35,171 nucleotides of DNA from UBA3103 sp002365855 (GTDB taxonomy: Bacteria > Bacillota > Desulfotomaculia > Desulfotomaculales > Pelotomaculaceae). The translations under genes were made by a program, and so were the position numbers. This document shows, one piece after another, positions 8,014-16,064 of this stretch (within the stretch, counting starts at the first letter, position 1; every line of letters begins with the position of its first letter). The stretch covers positions 1 through 35,171 of the forward strand of contig DAOURR010000021.1 in the NCBI GenBank assembly GCA_030627625.1, written 5' to 3'. Below the pieces are notes generated by a model. That model saw only the letters and a list, made by a program, of their open reading frames with translations. It was not told the origin of the DNA and made no database searches.

Positions 8014-8652
8014 CTATTTCAGGTTGTAATATACCTGCACAAAATTTTGAAGAATCCTAGCTGTCATCCCCCATATGAACCTTTCACCATATAAGTAATA
8101 ATACACTGGAAAAGACCATCTTTTATTCCATTCTTTTTTGTATGAAGAAGGAACCATGTGATACGGAAAATCTTCTGCATAACGCGTAGCTACCTCAACG
8201 CTGCTCTTACAGGGAGGGTTTTTTAAAAAATACTCAACTGGTACCAGGAAAACCTCCTTAACCTCATTCGGGTTAGGAAACATACGCTCGTGGTCCCGGA
8301 TCAGACCTGTATAAGCGTATACTAACGTGCCGGGCGGGGTGATTAAAAAGTCCAGGGAGCCCAGCAGGGACACCTGCTCTCTTTTTATTCCCAGTTCCTC
8401 AACAGCCTCACGAACAGCCGTTTCTTCCGGACACGCAAGCTCACACTCTTCGACTTTTCCTCCGGGAAAGCATATTTCCCCCGGTTGCCTCAGCAGGTGG
8501 CAGGAACGCACCTCGAATAAGACGTGATGCCTGCCTCCTTTTTCGACGAGCGGCAGGAGCACTGCGGACAGAAAGTATTCGTTTTCGTTTATGATACCTG
8601 GCTTCCTGTCAAAAAGCCTGCCCAGTTTTTCCAACTTGCCACAGCACCTCAA
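8014..8652 (-). CDS. Nudix hydrolase, CoA-pyrophosphatase-like
   Basis: Likely hydrolyses a nucleoside-diphosphate-X substrate such as CoA or a CoA ester, using Mg2+. The Nudix box is GKVEECE...REAVEELGI (about residues 65-90). Before it comes LLRQPGEICFPGGK, matching the GxxxFPGG lead of the YeaB/NudL group. The spacing between the box's first Glu and the REAVEE part is nine residues, one or two longer than usual. Length is 212 aa. The first frame start is TTG at 8652 without a clear site. A TTG at 8634 has GAGGTG ten bases upstream and may be the real start. The substrate is an inference from the subfamily motif. Confidence 0.85.
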   Translation of the reverse strand: MRCCGKLEKLGRLFDRKPGIINENEYFLSAVLLPLVEKGGRHHVLFEVRSCHLLRQPGEICFPGGKVEECELACPEETAVREAVEELGIKREQVSLLGSLDFLITPPGTLVYAYTGLIRDHERMFPNPNEVKEVFLVPVEYFLKNPPCKSSVEVATRYAEDFPYHMVPSSYKKEWNKRWSFPVYYYLYGERFIWGMTARILQNFVQVYYNLK

Positions 8653-8715
8653 ATTCTATCTTTATTACTGGTTTATAATTAGTCTAAAACATCAACCACT
8701 AAACAGACAACCCCT

Positions 8716-8749
8716 AAAAAAAATCGGAGAAGGCTCTAGCTCCCTCTCC
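8716..8749 (-). terminator. Rho-independent terminator after divIVA
   Basis: On the minus strand GGAGAGGG and CCTTCTCC form a stem of about 8 bp (one G-T pair), followed by GA and a run of eight T. It separates divIVA from the Nudix gene. Confidence 0.8.
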
Positions 8750-8779
8750 TTCATCTATCAATAAGCATCAATTGTTTAA

Positions 8780-9343
8780 CTAAGCCGGCTCAGATAAAGG
8801 CTCCTCCTCTTCATAGTCATTTTCCACCAGCGGTCCATAATCTTCGCAGTCCAATAGCTTAACCTGCGCATCCAGAAAAGAGCGTAAGCGCATCCTGAAG
8901 ACCTGAGCCTCTCTTTTAAACCGGTGGTACTCTTCCAGAATAAGACTTACTTTTTTTTCAGCCTCGGATACCATCACAGATGCGCGCTGTTCGGCCTCAT
9001 TGATGATAGCTGCAGCTTCCTGCTCGGCTTCCCGAGCCAACTCATCAGCTTCAATGCGCGCCCTGTCCATGATCAGGCGAGTCTCTTTTTCGGTGTTCTG
9101 TCGCAGTTCGTCTGCGTTTTTTTGAGCCATGACCATAGTGTTTTTGAGTACTTCCTCAATATCCCTGTAACGGTCCATACTGCGATCAGACTGAACCAGT
9201 TTTTCTTTTAATTCCTGAGTCTCACGATATAAAATTTCATAGTCCTGGTTAATTTTATCCAGAAAGGAATCCACTTCCTCCTCGCAATAACCCCGGAAAA
9301 CACGGCGAAATACTTTCTTTTGAATTTCAAGCGGCGTTAACAA
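8780..9343 (-). CDS. divIVA: DivIVA-family cell-pole/septum protein
   Basis: Membrane-curvature-sensing coiled-coil protein that marks division sites and poles and recruits partners in septation and sporulation. The N-terminal lipid-binding domain is classical: LTPLEIQKKVFRRVFRGYCEEEVDSFLDKINQDYEILY in residues 2-40, with the FRGY hallmark. Long coiled coils follow (residues 40-160), and the tail is acidic (EDYGPLVENDYEEEEPLSE). The start is TTG at 9343, supported by GAGGTGA seven bases upstream. Length is 187 aa. It ends with a strong terminator. The upstream gene is yggT (21 bases away), and ylmH, found between them in Bacillus, is absent. Confidence 0.96.
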   Translation of the reverse strand: MLTPLEIQKKVFRRVFRGYCEEEVDSFLDKINQDYEILYRETQELKEKLVQSDRSMDRYRDIEEVLKNTMVMAQKNADELRQNTEKETRLIMDRARIEADELAREAEQEAAAIINEAEQRASVMVSEAEKKVSLILEEYHRFKREAQVFRMRLRSFLDAQVKLLDCEDYGPLVENDYEEEEPLSEPA

Positions 9344-9364
9344 AGACTATTCACCTCGTTTATT

Positions 9365-9652
9365 TTAGGCCAGAAAGTACATTTTGTATAGAATAAAGTT
9401 AAACACCCTATCCACCATCCATGCTATAATCTGAAGGGCAAAGAAAGCAACAATGGGGGAAAAATCTACTTGGCCGTAAGGTGGGACGATCCGCCTGAAA
9501 ATCCGTAAATATGGTTCGGTTACCTCGTAAACAAACCGTATTACAGGTTGATAAGGATTATGGCGGAACCAGGAAAGCAGGATCCGCACAATCAGAAGCC
9601 AGGTATAAACCTGAAAAGCTACATCTACAGCTGTCTTTATAATAGCAATCAT
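9365..9652 (-). CDS. yggT: YggT family membrane protein (YlmG)
   Basis: A 95-residue membrane protein with two hydrophobic blocks typical of YggT: TAVDVAFQVYTWLLIVRILLSWF at the N-terminus and VDFSPIVAFFALQIIAWMV near the C-terminus. They are joined by the conserved FVYEVTEPYLRIFRRIVPPYG segment. The start at 9652 (MIAIIKTAV) has AAGGTGGG nine bases before it. A longer frame up to 9709 would overlap proC. The family sits beside sepF and divIVA in many Gram-positive bacteria and is linked to division or osmotic behaviour, but its molecular role is not firmly known. Confidence 0.92.
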   Translation of the reverse strand: MIAIIKTAVDVAFQVYTWLLIVRILLSWFRHNPYQPVIRFVYEVTEPYLRIFRRIVPPYGQVDFSPIVAFFALQIIAWMVDRVFNFILYKMYFLA

Positions 9653-9668
9653 ATCACACCCACCTTTT

Positions 9669-10484
9669 TTAGCCTGAAAGTTCACGGGAACGCCGGGTAG
9701 CAGCGTCAACAGCCTTCATCAGCAGAGCCTTTAAAGCCCCTTCCTCCAGGGCGTAAAGCCCGGCAATTGTAGTACCGCCCGGAGTGGTCACCATGTCCTT
9801 TAATTTGCCTGGATGTTCCCCTGTTTCCAAAACCATCTTGGCAGAACCCAACATGGTCTGTGCGGCCAAGAACCTGGCCAGATCCCTGGACAACCCCTGG
9901 CGCACGGCTCCGTCGATGAAACCTTCCAGGATCATGTACATAAATGCCGGCCCGCTGCCGCTCAGGCCTGTCACACAGTCAAGTAGAGATTCTGGCACTT
10001 GTACAGCTTTCCCAGTCGATGAAAATATAGACAAAGCTATCTTAACGTCTTTTTCTCCAGCGTATTTTCCAACACTGACCGCGCTTGCTCCTTCCCCTAC
10101 CAGGCATGGAGTGTTCGGCATTGCCCGCACAACCGGTACTGGTTGTGCCAGGCAGCTCTCAATGAGGCCTGTTGATATCCCGGCGGCTATTGAAATAAAT
10201 GTCTGGCAGGTTCTCACTGCCGGGGCAATATTTTTTAATAGAGGTGGGACTGCATTCGGCTTGACAGCCAGAATGACAACATCCGCCTCATGTAAAACCT
10301 CATGGTTTTGGGTGGTAACATTAACACCAAGTTTTTCTCTTAATAGATCCAGCCGCGCTGGGCTAATGTCACTCACGAAAAGCTCAGGAGGCGCTGCCAG
10401 ACCTGCGCGGATTAAGCCCGTCAGCAAGGCTTCACCCATGGATCCCCCGCCCAGGAAACCTATCTTCAGCCCTTTTAAAGGCAT
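9669..10484 (-). CDS. proC: Pyrroline-5-carboxylate reductase
   Basis: Last step of proline synthesis: reduces pyrroline-5-carboxylate to proline with NAD(P)H in the cytosol. The N-terminal Rossmann motif is GFLGGGSMGEALL (residues 9-21). The family signature at the C-terminal dimerisation domain is TGLSGSGPAFMYMILEGFIDG, followed by TPGGTTIAGL. Its 271 aa is the usual length. An ATG at 10484 has AAGGGGAT upstream. It lies inside the ylm cluster between sepF and yggT, an arrangement seen in several bacterial phyla. Transcription is likely shared, with no terminator visible before yggT. Confidence 0.96.
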   Translation of the reverse strand: MPLKGLKIGFLGGGSMGEALLTGLIRAGLAAPPELFVSDISPARLDLLREKLGVNVTTQNHEVLHEADVVILAVKPNAVPPLLKNIAPAVRTCQTFISIAAGISTGLIESCLAQPVPVVRAMPNTPCLVGEGASAVSVGKYAGEKDVKIALSIFSSTGKAVQVPESLLDCVTGLSGSGPAFMYMILEGFIDGAVRQGLSRDLARFLAAQTMLGSAKMVLETGEHPGKLKDMVTTPGGTTIAGLYALEEGALKALLMKAVDAATRRSRELSG

Positions 10485-10518
10485 AGTGCTATCCCCTTAT
10501 GTATTTTACTATATTTTA

Positions 10519-10962
10519 CTAACGTATCTTAAAAAACATTCCCTTTTCCCTGTTTTGATCTTTTATTTCACTTGATATATCCATATTATTTGGAACAAAA
10601 AGAAAGATGCCGCTGCCAACCTTTTGCATGCTCCCATTCAGGGCATAAGCGGCGCCGCTTACGAAATCAACAACCCGCTTGGCCAGTTCAGGCTCTGCTT
10701 GCTCCAGGTTGACGATAACAGGACGCCTGTTCTTAAGGTTGTCAGTAATGCTTTTTGCTTCATCAAACGATCGGGGTTCAACCACAACTACCCGCACCTG
10801 GCGCTGTGAGTGCATGCTTATTACAGCGCCCTTTTCTTTATCCTTTTTCTTCTGCCACAACTTATCCTCTTGAGCATCTTCATGCATCATCTTTTCGTCT
10901 TCATTACCCTCCTCTTCAAAACCCATGAAGCAGAGTACTTTATCAAAGATTTTAGCAGCCAT
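10519..10962 (-). CDS. sepF: SepF, Z-ring membrane anchor/assembly factor
   Basis: SepF bundles FtsZ filaments and links them to the membrane, a role partly redundant with FtsA. The start at 10962 (MAAKIFDKVLCFMGFEEE) has AAGGAGG six bases upstream and provides the amphipathic N-terminal membrane helix. A charged linker follows (residues 17-50), then the conserved C-terminal core: VVVEPRSFDEAKSITDNLKN, RRPVIVNLEQ, and AKRVVDFVSGAAYALNGSMQKVG, ending in IFLFVPNN. Length is 147 aa. It is in the conserved position between ylmE and ylmG, with proC inserted. Confidence 0.95.
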   Translation of the reverse strand: MAAKIFDKVLCFMGFEEEGNEDEKMMHEDAQEDKLWQKKKDKEKGAVISMHSQRQVRVVVVEPRSFDEAKSITDNLKNRRPVIVNLEQAEPELAKRVVDFVSGAAYALNGSMQKVGSGIFLFVPNNMDISSEIKDQNREKGMFFKIR

Positions 10963-11063
10963 GTCCAACCTCCTTAACATAATAAATTTTTTTAATTAAT
11001 TAACGGAGACTAAAATATAAAATTTACCACTTCAACAAAAATATCGGTTTGTAGTTTAAAATC

Positions 11064-11747
11064 TTAATACCGCTTGCAGAATATTGCTGTACCCAGCCTT
11101 AAAATGTTGGCTCCTTCCTCCAGGGCTACTTCAAAATCACCGCTCATACCCATGGACAGGTCATCCATCTTCAGACCGCGCACTTTGTTATTTATATGCA
11201 AAGCCAGTTCTCTAGCCTTTTTGAATACCGGCCTAACTTCCTCAGGATCCATGCATAAAGGAGCGATAGTCATCAGTCCCCTCAACTCCAGTCCGGGCAA
11301 CCTGAAAACTTCCCACGCAAAGTCCTCTGCCTCAGTAATAGAGAGGCCGTATTTAGTCTGCTCTCCTGACACGTTGACCTGCATAAGCACACGTACAACC
11401 ACTCCTGCCTCAAGAGCCGCTTTATTTAACTCTTGAGCCAGAGGCCAACTGTCAAGTGAATGGATTAAATCAACCTTGCCTACAATCATTTTCACTTTAT
11501 TAGTCTGCAGGTGACCGATAAAATGCCATTCCAGATCAGGTGGCAGAAGAGGGCTTTTTTCTCTAAACTCCTGTGCCCTGTTTTCACCCAAACAGTTAAT
11601 CCCACAAGCTAGAGCTTCCTTGATAACCTCTACCGGGACGTTTTTGGTCACGGCAACCAGTTTTATTTCCCCCGGATCGCGACCAGCGCGCAGGGCGGCT
11701 CTATAAATCCGCTCCCGCACCAGGGTCAGATTTCCCGGGATGCTCAT
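11064..11747 (-). CDS. YggS/YlmE family PLP-homeostasis protein
   Basis: Single-domain alanine-racemase-fold protein that binds pyridoxal phosphate and keeps free PLP and amino-acid pools balanced; it has no proven racemase activity. The PLP lysine lies in LVAVTKNVPVE (about residue 33). Other family marks are GENRAQEF, WHFIGHLQTNK, LIHSLDS, and the phosphate-binding LSMGMSGDFEVALEEGANILRLGTAIF at the end. I prefer the ATG at 11747 because AAAGGGG lies eight bases upstream. The GTG at 11756 is too close to it. The ribosome site overlaps the stop of the HlyD-like gene, which indicates co-expression. Length is 227 aa. Confidence 0.94.
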   Translation of the reverse strand: MSIPGNLTLVRERIYRAALRAGRDPGEIKLVAVTKNVPVEVIKEALACGINCLGENRAQEFREKSPLLPPDLEWHFIGHLQTNKVKMIVGKVDLIHSLDSWPLAQELNKAALEAGVVVRVLMQVNVSGEQTKYGLSITEAEDFAWEVFRLPGLELRGLMTIAPLCMDPEEVRPVFKKARELALHINNKVRGLKMDDLSMGMSGDFEVALEEGANILRLGTAIFCKRY

Positions 11748-11760
11748 ACCACACACCCCT

Positions 11761-12708
11761 TTATTCTACCGGCCAACCTTCCTTGGCTAAGATGGGGTTG
11801 CTGACGTAGCGATTATTCTCAACTATTCCCTGGCCGGAGACGGCCACCTTCCCGGCGAGTTCACCCTCAATTTTAACAGGAGTCCACTGGGCCTTATTCT
11901 TAACAACAAGGTAAATGCCCGGCTCCTCCCCCCGGTTAACAACAGCATTTTTCGGCACCAGGAAACCTCGAAGGAGTTTGGAAGTAACACTCAAACGTGC
12001 TTTGCGCTGGTGAACAATCTTTTCCGGGTATCCAGAAACCTGAAAATAGCCTACCCAGCTGTCCCCTTTTTCTGCTAACTCAACAGGCATAATTAATAGC
12101 GGCTGGTTTTCCCAGGTAGCGTGCAGCCACTCCTTTTCAACACTATCAAATGCAGTTTTTGGGAACTCGCCATAAAAATAGATGGGGGACAGATTGTCTA
12201 TTATTTTGAATATTGGCTGCCCCTTTTCAGCCCGCTCCCCTTCGCAAACCTGCTTACCATTTATTTTTTCTAAATCTTGGAGGTCCAATACATCAATATT
12301 ATCAGACAGCAGGATATTTTCCAGCCCATCAATATGGTTGCAGAAGATACCAGCGGAGGTCGTAAAAATATCAACTTTCTCCGCAATCGAATCCTGCCCT
12401 GCTACTATTATTTCAACAACCTTAGCTCCTACTCCGACACGCCTGCCATCCTGCGCAACCAGGTGCAGCTTCCCGTTCACCGGGGAACGGGTGATCTTTT
12501 CCTCTTTAATTAGCAAACCTTCCAGCGCAGTGGCCTGTCCTACCTCCTGGATTGTTAAGAACTGAACATTCGATACGGCAGCCGTTACATACTGACGGCC
12601 AAAAAAAACTACAACCAGGAGAACCGCCGCAACAATAATACCCGTGTAAAAGCTTTTTCCAGGTCTTCTCCTCCTGGGTGAGGTGGGAGTTACATTGTCC
12701 ATGCTCAT
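11761..12708 (-). CDS. HlyD-like membrane-anchored protein
   Basis: A 315-residue protein with a basic, proline/arginine-rich N-terminus (SPRRRRPGKS) and one membrane helix at about residues 20-45 (GIIVAAVLLVVVFFG), with the rest outside the membrane. The segment EEKITRSPVNGKLHLVAQDGRRVGVGAKVVEI looks like the lipoyl/barrel-sandwich half-motif of HlyD-type adaptors. A repeat-like return after a poorly recognised centre and the C-terminal strand VVKNKAQWTPVKIEGELAGKVAVSGQG agree with this. There is no partner ABC transporter or outer-membrane gene nearby, so an efflux role is doubtful. Its constant position between pgeF and ylmE suggests an envelope or division role (inference). Start: ATG at 12708 with GGGTGA upstream; an upstream TTG (12735) is less likely. 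Confidence 0.7.
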   Translation of the reverse strand: MSMDNVTPTSPRRRRPGKSFYTGIIVAAVLLVVVFFGRQYVTAAVSNVQFLTIQEVGQATALEGLLIKEEKITRSPVNGKLHLVAQDGRRVGVGAKVVEIIVAGQDSIAEKVDIFTTSAGIFCNHIDGLENILLSDNIDVLDLQDLEKINGKQVCEGERAEKGQPIFKIIDNLSPIYFYGEFPKTAFDSVEKEWLHATWENQPLLIMPVELAEKGDSWVGYFQVSGYPEKIVHQRKARLSVTSKLLRGFLVPKNAVVNRGEEPGIYLVVKNKAQWTPVKIEGELAGKVAVSGQGIVENNRYVSNPILAKEGWPVE

Positions 12709-12926
12709 GTCTAATTCACCCGGGGTTACCTTCAAATGGAAACTAATTCGACGGACAAAAAGCCAATTCCTTCGTATAAAGCCTAATTAAACGGTTTTTG
12801 AATAAATAATTCTAAATTATTTCTTTTTAAAAGACACGTAAAAAAACAAGGTAATTTTTTATCTTTTGCTTTATGGGAAAAAGAGGAATGTGCTGCCCTG
12901 GCCAACCCAGCTGTACACCTTGAACT

Positions 12927-13739
12927 CTATTTAAGCATTATTATTGAAGCCATGCGTCCGGCTCTTCCATTCTGAGCACGGTAGGAAAAAAATATATCGT
13001 TGTGACAGGAGGTGCACAAGCTCGATGTCAAAATATTTTCCTTTAACAAACCTGCGTTTACAAGAGTGCGCCGGTTTGCCTCCCACAAGTCCAGATACCA
13101 TTTTCCAGGTGACTTTGTCAAAAAAAGATCATTATAATCAGGTAAATTATTAATAAACAGAGCTCTCACCTGCTCATCAACTTCATAACAGCATGGACCT
13201 ATTGAAGGGCCTATGCCGGCTAAACAGTATTGTGGACTGGAGCAGAATATTTGGCACATTCTTTCTACTGTTTTACGACCAATTTGGAATAGTGTTCCCT
13301 TCCAGCCGGCATGAGCAAGGGCTGCGACCCCCTTTACAGGATCAAGCAGGAAAATCGGAACACAATCAGCATAATAACTGGATAAGGGCACTCCCTTATC
13401 ACCTGTAATCAGGGCATCTGTATCTCCTAGTGATCCCTCATCCGAAATAGCTCCCCTGCCAATATCTTCAAGCCCCACAACGCTTACCGAATCACCATGA
13501 ACCTGTCTGCCCGCAACCAGGTCAACCGCGTTAATGCCAAGGGCGTCACAGGCCAGAGCCCTGTTAGCTATAACATTAGCAGCGGAGTCACCGACATGAA
13601 AAGCTGTATTCAGACTTTCATAAGGCCCACTGCCCACACCACCGACGCGGGTGGTAAAACCGTGTGTTACTAGGCCGGTTGACTCGAGGTGGGGAAAAGT
13701 ATAAAATTTGAGGTTGCCCCTTGAGCCGGCTATTGCCAA
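12927..13739 (-). CDS. pgeF: Peptidoglycan editing factor PgeF (YlmD, laccase-domain/DUF152)
   Basis: Zinc-containing multicopper-polyphenol-oxidase-domain protein. Known relatives hydrolyse misincorporated N-acetylmuramyl-L-serine precursors or show purine nucleoside activity. The conserved metal-site motifs are present: GRQVHGDSV (His), SYYADCVPIFLLDP (Cys), and AALAHAGWKGT (His). The late GIGPSIGPCCYEV signature follows. Length is 270 aa. The start is TTG at 13739, with AGAGG seven bases upstream, in the 16-base gap after the metallo-hydrolase gene, so the two are likely co-transcribed. This is the ylmD position of the Bacillus cluster. Confidence 0.93.
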   Translation of the reverse strand: MAIAGSRGNLKFYTFPHLESTGLVTHGFTTRVGGVGSGPYESLNTAFHVGDSAANVIANRALACDALGINAVDLVAGRQVHGDSVSVVGLEDIGRGAISDEGSLGDTDALITGDKGVPLSSYYADCVPIFLLDPVKGVAALAHAGWKGTLFQIGRKTVERMCQIFCSSPQYCLAGIGPSIGPCCYEVDEQVRALFINNLPDYNDLFLTKSPGKWYLDLWEANRRTLVNAGLLKENILTSSLCTSCHNDIFFSYRAQNGRAGRMASIIMLK

Positions 13740-13755
13740 TTTTTAACCTCTTTCA

Positions 13756-15321
13756 TTATATTTGTTCTCTGATCCCCCGGTCTACCGCCTTATCCAATTC
13801 AGACAGGCGGCATAAGATTTCATCAATGTCTTTCTGCTCAACCCCTGATGCTAATAGCTTCTGCATTTTTTCCACGACAGAAGTATAGGCAGCTTTGAGC
13901 ATTTCTTCCGGTTCCACTTCCAGACCCTCAGGAAGAAGTTCCACTGCCTGCAGTAGTTCTGGGACAGTAACATTTAACCCTAATTTATTCCTCAATAGAA
14001 CAGCGAGAGCACTCAGTGCTTCCGGTTCACCATGCACAAGGAATACTTCTTTGGGCGGTTTATCAAACTTCTTAACCCATGAAACAAGGCCAGCCTGGTC
14101 AGCGTGCGCAGAATAGCCGTCGATACATCTTATATCAGCTTTCACTGCAATCTCGTCGCCAAAAATGCGAACAGATTTTGCGCCGTCCAGGATCTGCCTG
14201 CCAAGGCTGCCGTCAGCCTGATAACCGACAAATAGAACCGTGCTTTCAGGCCGCCACAGGTTGTATTTGAGATGGTGCCTGATCCGTCCGGCCTCACACA
14301 TACCGCTGGCTGAAATAATGATGGCCCTGTCTATTTTATTCAAAGATTTGGATTCATCCGCTGACCGGGTAAATTTCATACCCGGCATCTGGATAGGGTT
14401 TTCGCCCCTATTGACTATATCAGTAGCTTCCCGGTCAAAAAATTCCCTGTTTTTCCAAAAGATTGCGGTAGCAGCCGTAGCCAGAGGACTGTCAATGAAT
14501 ATTGACATGGGAGGCATTCTCTTGCCCTCCATCAACAAATATAAGTGGTACAGCAGGTCCTGGGTGCGCTCGACCGCGAAAGCAGGAATAACTAGGTTGC
14601 CGCCTTTTTTATATGTTTCCCAGATCACGTCATGCAACAGCTCAATTTCATTAACTTCCTGGCTATGCAGCTCATCGCCGTAAGTAGACTCCATAATCAG
14701 GTAATCCGCTTCAGCAATGACCGATGGGTTTTTAACTAAAGGCCGGTCAAGATTGCCCATGTCCCCAGTAAAAACCAGCTTGACCTGGGAGCCGTTTTCC
14801 TTAACCCAGAGCTCGATCATAGCCGAGCCAAGTATATGGCCTGCATCAACAAAACGTGCACTTATATCCGGTGTAATTTCTATAATTTCATCATACCCGA
14901 TGGTTTTGAAATAGGATAGGCTCTTATAAGCATCATCAACTGAATAGATCGGTTCAATGGGACTCTTGCCGGCACGGCGGTTCTTGCGGTTCTTTCTTTC
15001 GACCTCCATTTCCTGGATATATCCGCTGTCAGGGAGCAACACTTCACAAAGCTCAAAAGTGGGAGGCGTGGTATATATGGAGCCATTAAAACCGTGCTTT
15101 ACCAGTTTCGGTATTAAACCGCTGTGGTCTATATGAGCGTGCGTCAGCAAAACATGATCCACACTCCGCGGCGGCACTGAAAAATTGCCGTAATTGTGCT
15201 CTCGTATTTCTCTCTGACCCTGGTACATACCACATTCTATCATTAACCGTGAATTTTTCGTGTCAAGCAAAAAACAGGAACCGGTCACAATACCGGCAGC
15301 CCCTAAAAATTGTAAGCGCAT
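13756..15321 (-). CDS. Beta-CASP metallo-beta-lactamase-fold hydrolase (RNA-processing type)
   Basis: Zinc-dependent nuclease-like protein of the CPSF-73/RNase J-related group. Motifs in order: THAHIDHSG (zinc ligands), DAGHILGSA, FTGDMGN (Asp ligand), the beta-CASP insert with IDSPLA and a GMKFTRSADESK region, ASGMCEAGRIRHHL, and VHGEPEAL near residue 430. The last ~70 residues (LPEGLEVEPEEML...) form an acidic helical tail, making it 521 aa versus ~450 for many relatives. I chose the ATG at 15321 because AGGAGG stands six bases away. The ATG at 15327 is directly on the site. Its target RNA is unknown. Promoter signals to the right are shared with divergent khtT. Confidence 0.92.
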   Translation of the reverse strand: MRLQFLGAAGIVTGSCFLLDTKNSRLMIECGMYQGQREIREHNYGNFSVPPRSVDHVLLTHAHIDHSGLIPKLVKHGFNGSIYTTPPTFELCEVLLPDSGYIQEMEVERKNRKNRRAGKSPIEPIYSVDDAYKSLSYFKTIGYDEIIEITPDISARFVDAGHILGSAMIELWVKENGSQVKLVFTGDMGNLDRPLVKNPSVIAEADYLIMESTYGDELHSQEVNEIELLHDVIWETYKKGGNLVIPAFAVERTQDLLYHLYLLMEGKRMPPMSIFIDSPLATAATAIFWKNREFFDREATDIVNRGENPIQMPGMKFTRSADESKSLNKIDRAIIISASGMCEAGRIRHHLKYNLWRPESTVLFVGYQADGSLGRQILDGAKSVRIFGDEIAVKADIRCIDGYSAHADQAGLVSWVKKFDKPPKEVFLVHGEPEALSALAVLLRNKLGLNVTVPELLQAVELLPEGLEVEPEEMLKAAYTSVVEKMQKLLASGVEQKDIDEILCRLSELDKAVDRGIREQI

Positions 15322-15510
15322 TATCATCCTCCTGCAGCCATTTTTAAAAATAATTCATCCCCGCGCCAAGAAACCCTCTTTTTTGTTCATCAAAAAAGAC
15401 ATCCTCTTGATTTAAAAGTAAACCTACCTGGTCTGCTTTATGATAGTTCATTTTGACCTGCTGGCTGTGAAAGGAGAATTTCATGCGGGTTTTATTAAGG
15501 TTATACATCA

Positions 15511-15519
15511 TGTTATAAT
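15511..15519 (+). promoter_or_regulatory. Extended -10 for the khtTU-like operon
   Basis: TGT-TATAAT at 15511-15519, about 40 bases before the GTG start. The -35 region (TTTATT, 17 bases upstream) is weak. It lies in the divergent gap with the metallo-hydrolase gene. Confidence 0.5.
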
Positions 15520-15557
15520 GAAAATATATGTATATTACGTAAATGGAGGGAACATGC

Positions 15558-16064
15558 GTGACCCTTATTCGTGAAGCGGAACTGCCAGGTCTCGGTAAAA
15601 AATACCAGTTTCAGCTGCAAAATGGTGAGCAGGTTATTGTTGTTATACATGATGATGGCATTAGGGAAATTTACCACTTTTGCGACGATGCTGACGAACC
15701 TCTGACCAGCCTGACCCTTTCCGACCAGGAATCCCGCCAGTTGGGATCAATTATCGGGGGCGCGTTCTACCAGCCCCAGACACTTGATAAAATCGATACC
15801 GTTATATCTGAATTACGTATTGAGTGGTTGAAGGTAAAGGAGAAATCTGAAATAGCGGGGAAAAGCATAGGTGAGCTTGGTTTAAGAAAAAACCTTGGAA
15901 TTATCATCGTTGCCGTTATGGAAGATAAGGGCAAGGGACGCAAGGAAACCCTGTACATTAATCCTGACCCGGGCTATATCTTTCAACCGGAACATATTGT
16001 CATAGCCGCAGGGAGGCAGGACAAAATAAAAAATTTCGAAAAGATGTTCGGCGCCAATGGGTAG
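15558..16064 (+). CDS. khtT: KhtT-like regulatory subunit (RCK_C domain)
   Basis: Cytosolic regulator of a K+/H+ antiporter. It closely follows the Bacillus KhtT layout: an N-terminal LPGLGKKYQFQLQNGEQVIVVIHDDGIREIY region, the DQESRQLGSIIGGAFYQPQTL middle, and a C-terminal RCK_C (TrkA-C) domain with GKSIGELGLRKNLGIIIVAV and PGYIFQPEHIVIAAGR. In Bacillus the RCK_C domain of KhtT binds c-di-AMP; whether this one does is inferred. The GTG at 15558 has GGAGGG seven bases upstream and gives 168 aa. The ATG at 15543 overlaps that site and is less likely. It overlaps the antiporter gene by eight bases, so the subunits are coupled. Confidence 0.9.
   Translation: MTLIREAELPGLGKKYQFQLQNGEQVIVVIHDDGIREIYHFCDDADEPLTSLTLSDQESRQLGSIIGGAFYQPQTLDKIDTVISELRIEWLKVKEKSEIAGKSIGELGLRKNLGIIIVAVMEDKGKGRKETLYINPDPGYIFQPEHIVIAAGRQDKIKNFEKMFGANG

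Noticed and set aside
9784..10575. 263-codon open frame on the plus strand opposite proC
   Set aside because: Antisense to the clear proC gene, with no recognisable domains and no ribosome site. It is a shadow of the coding strand.
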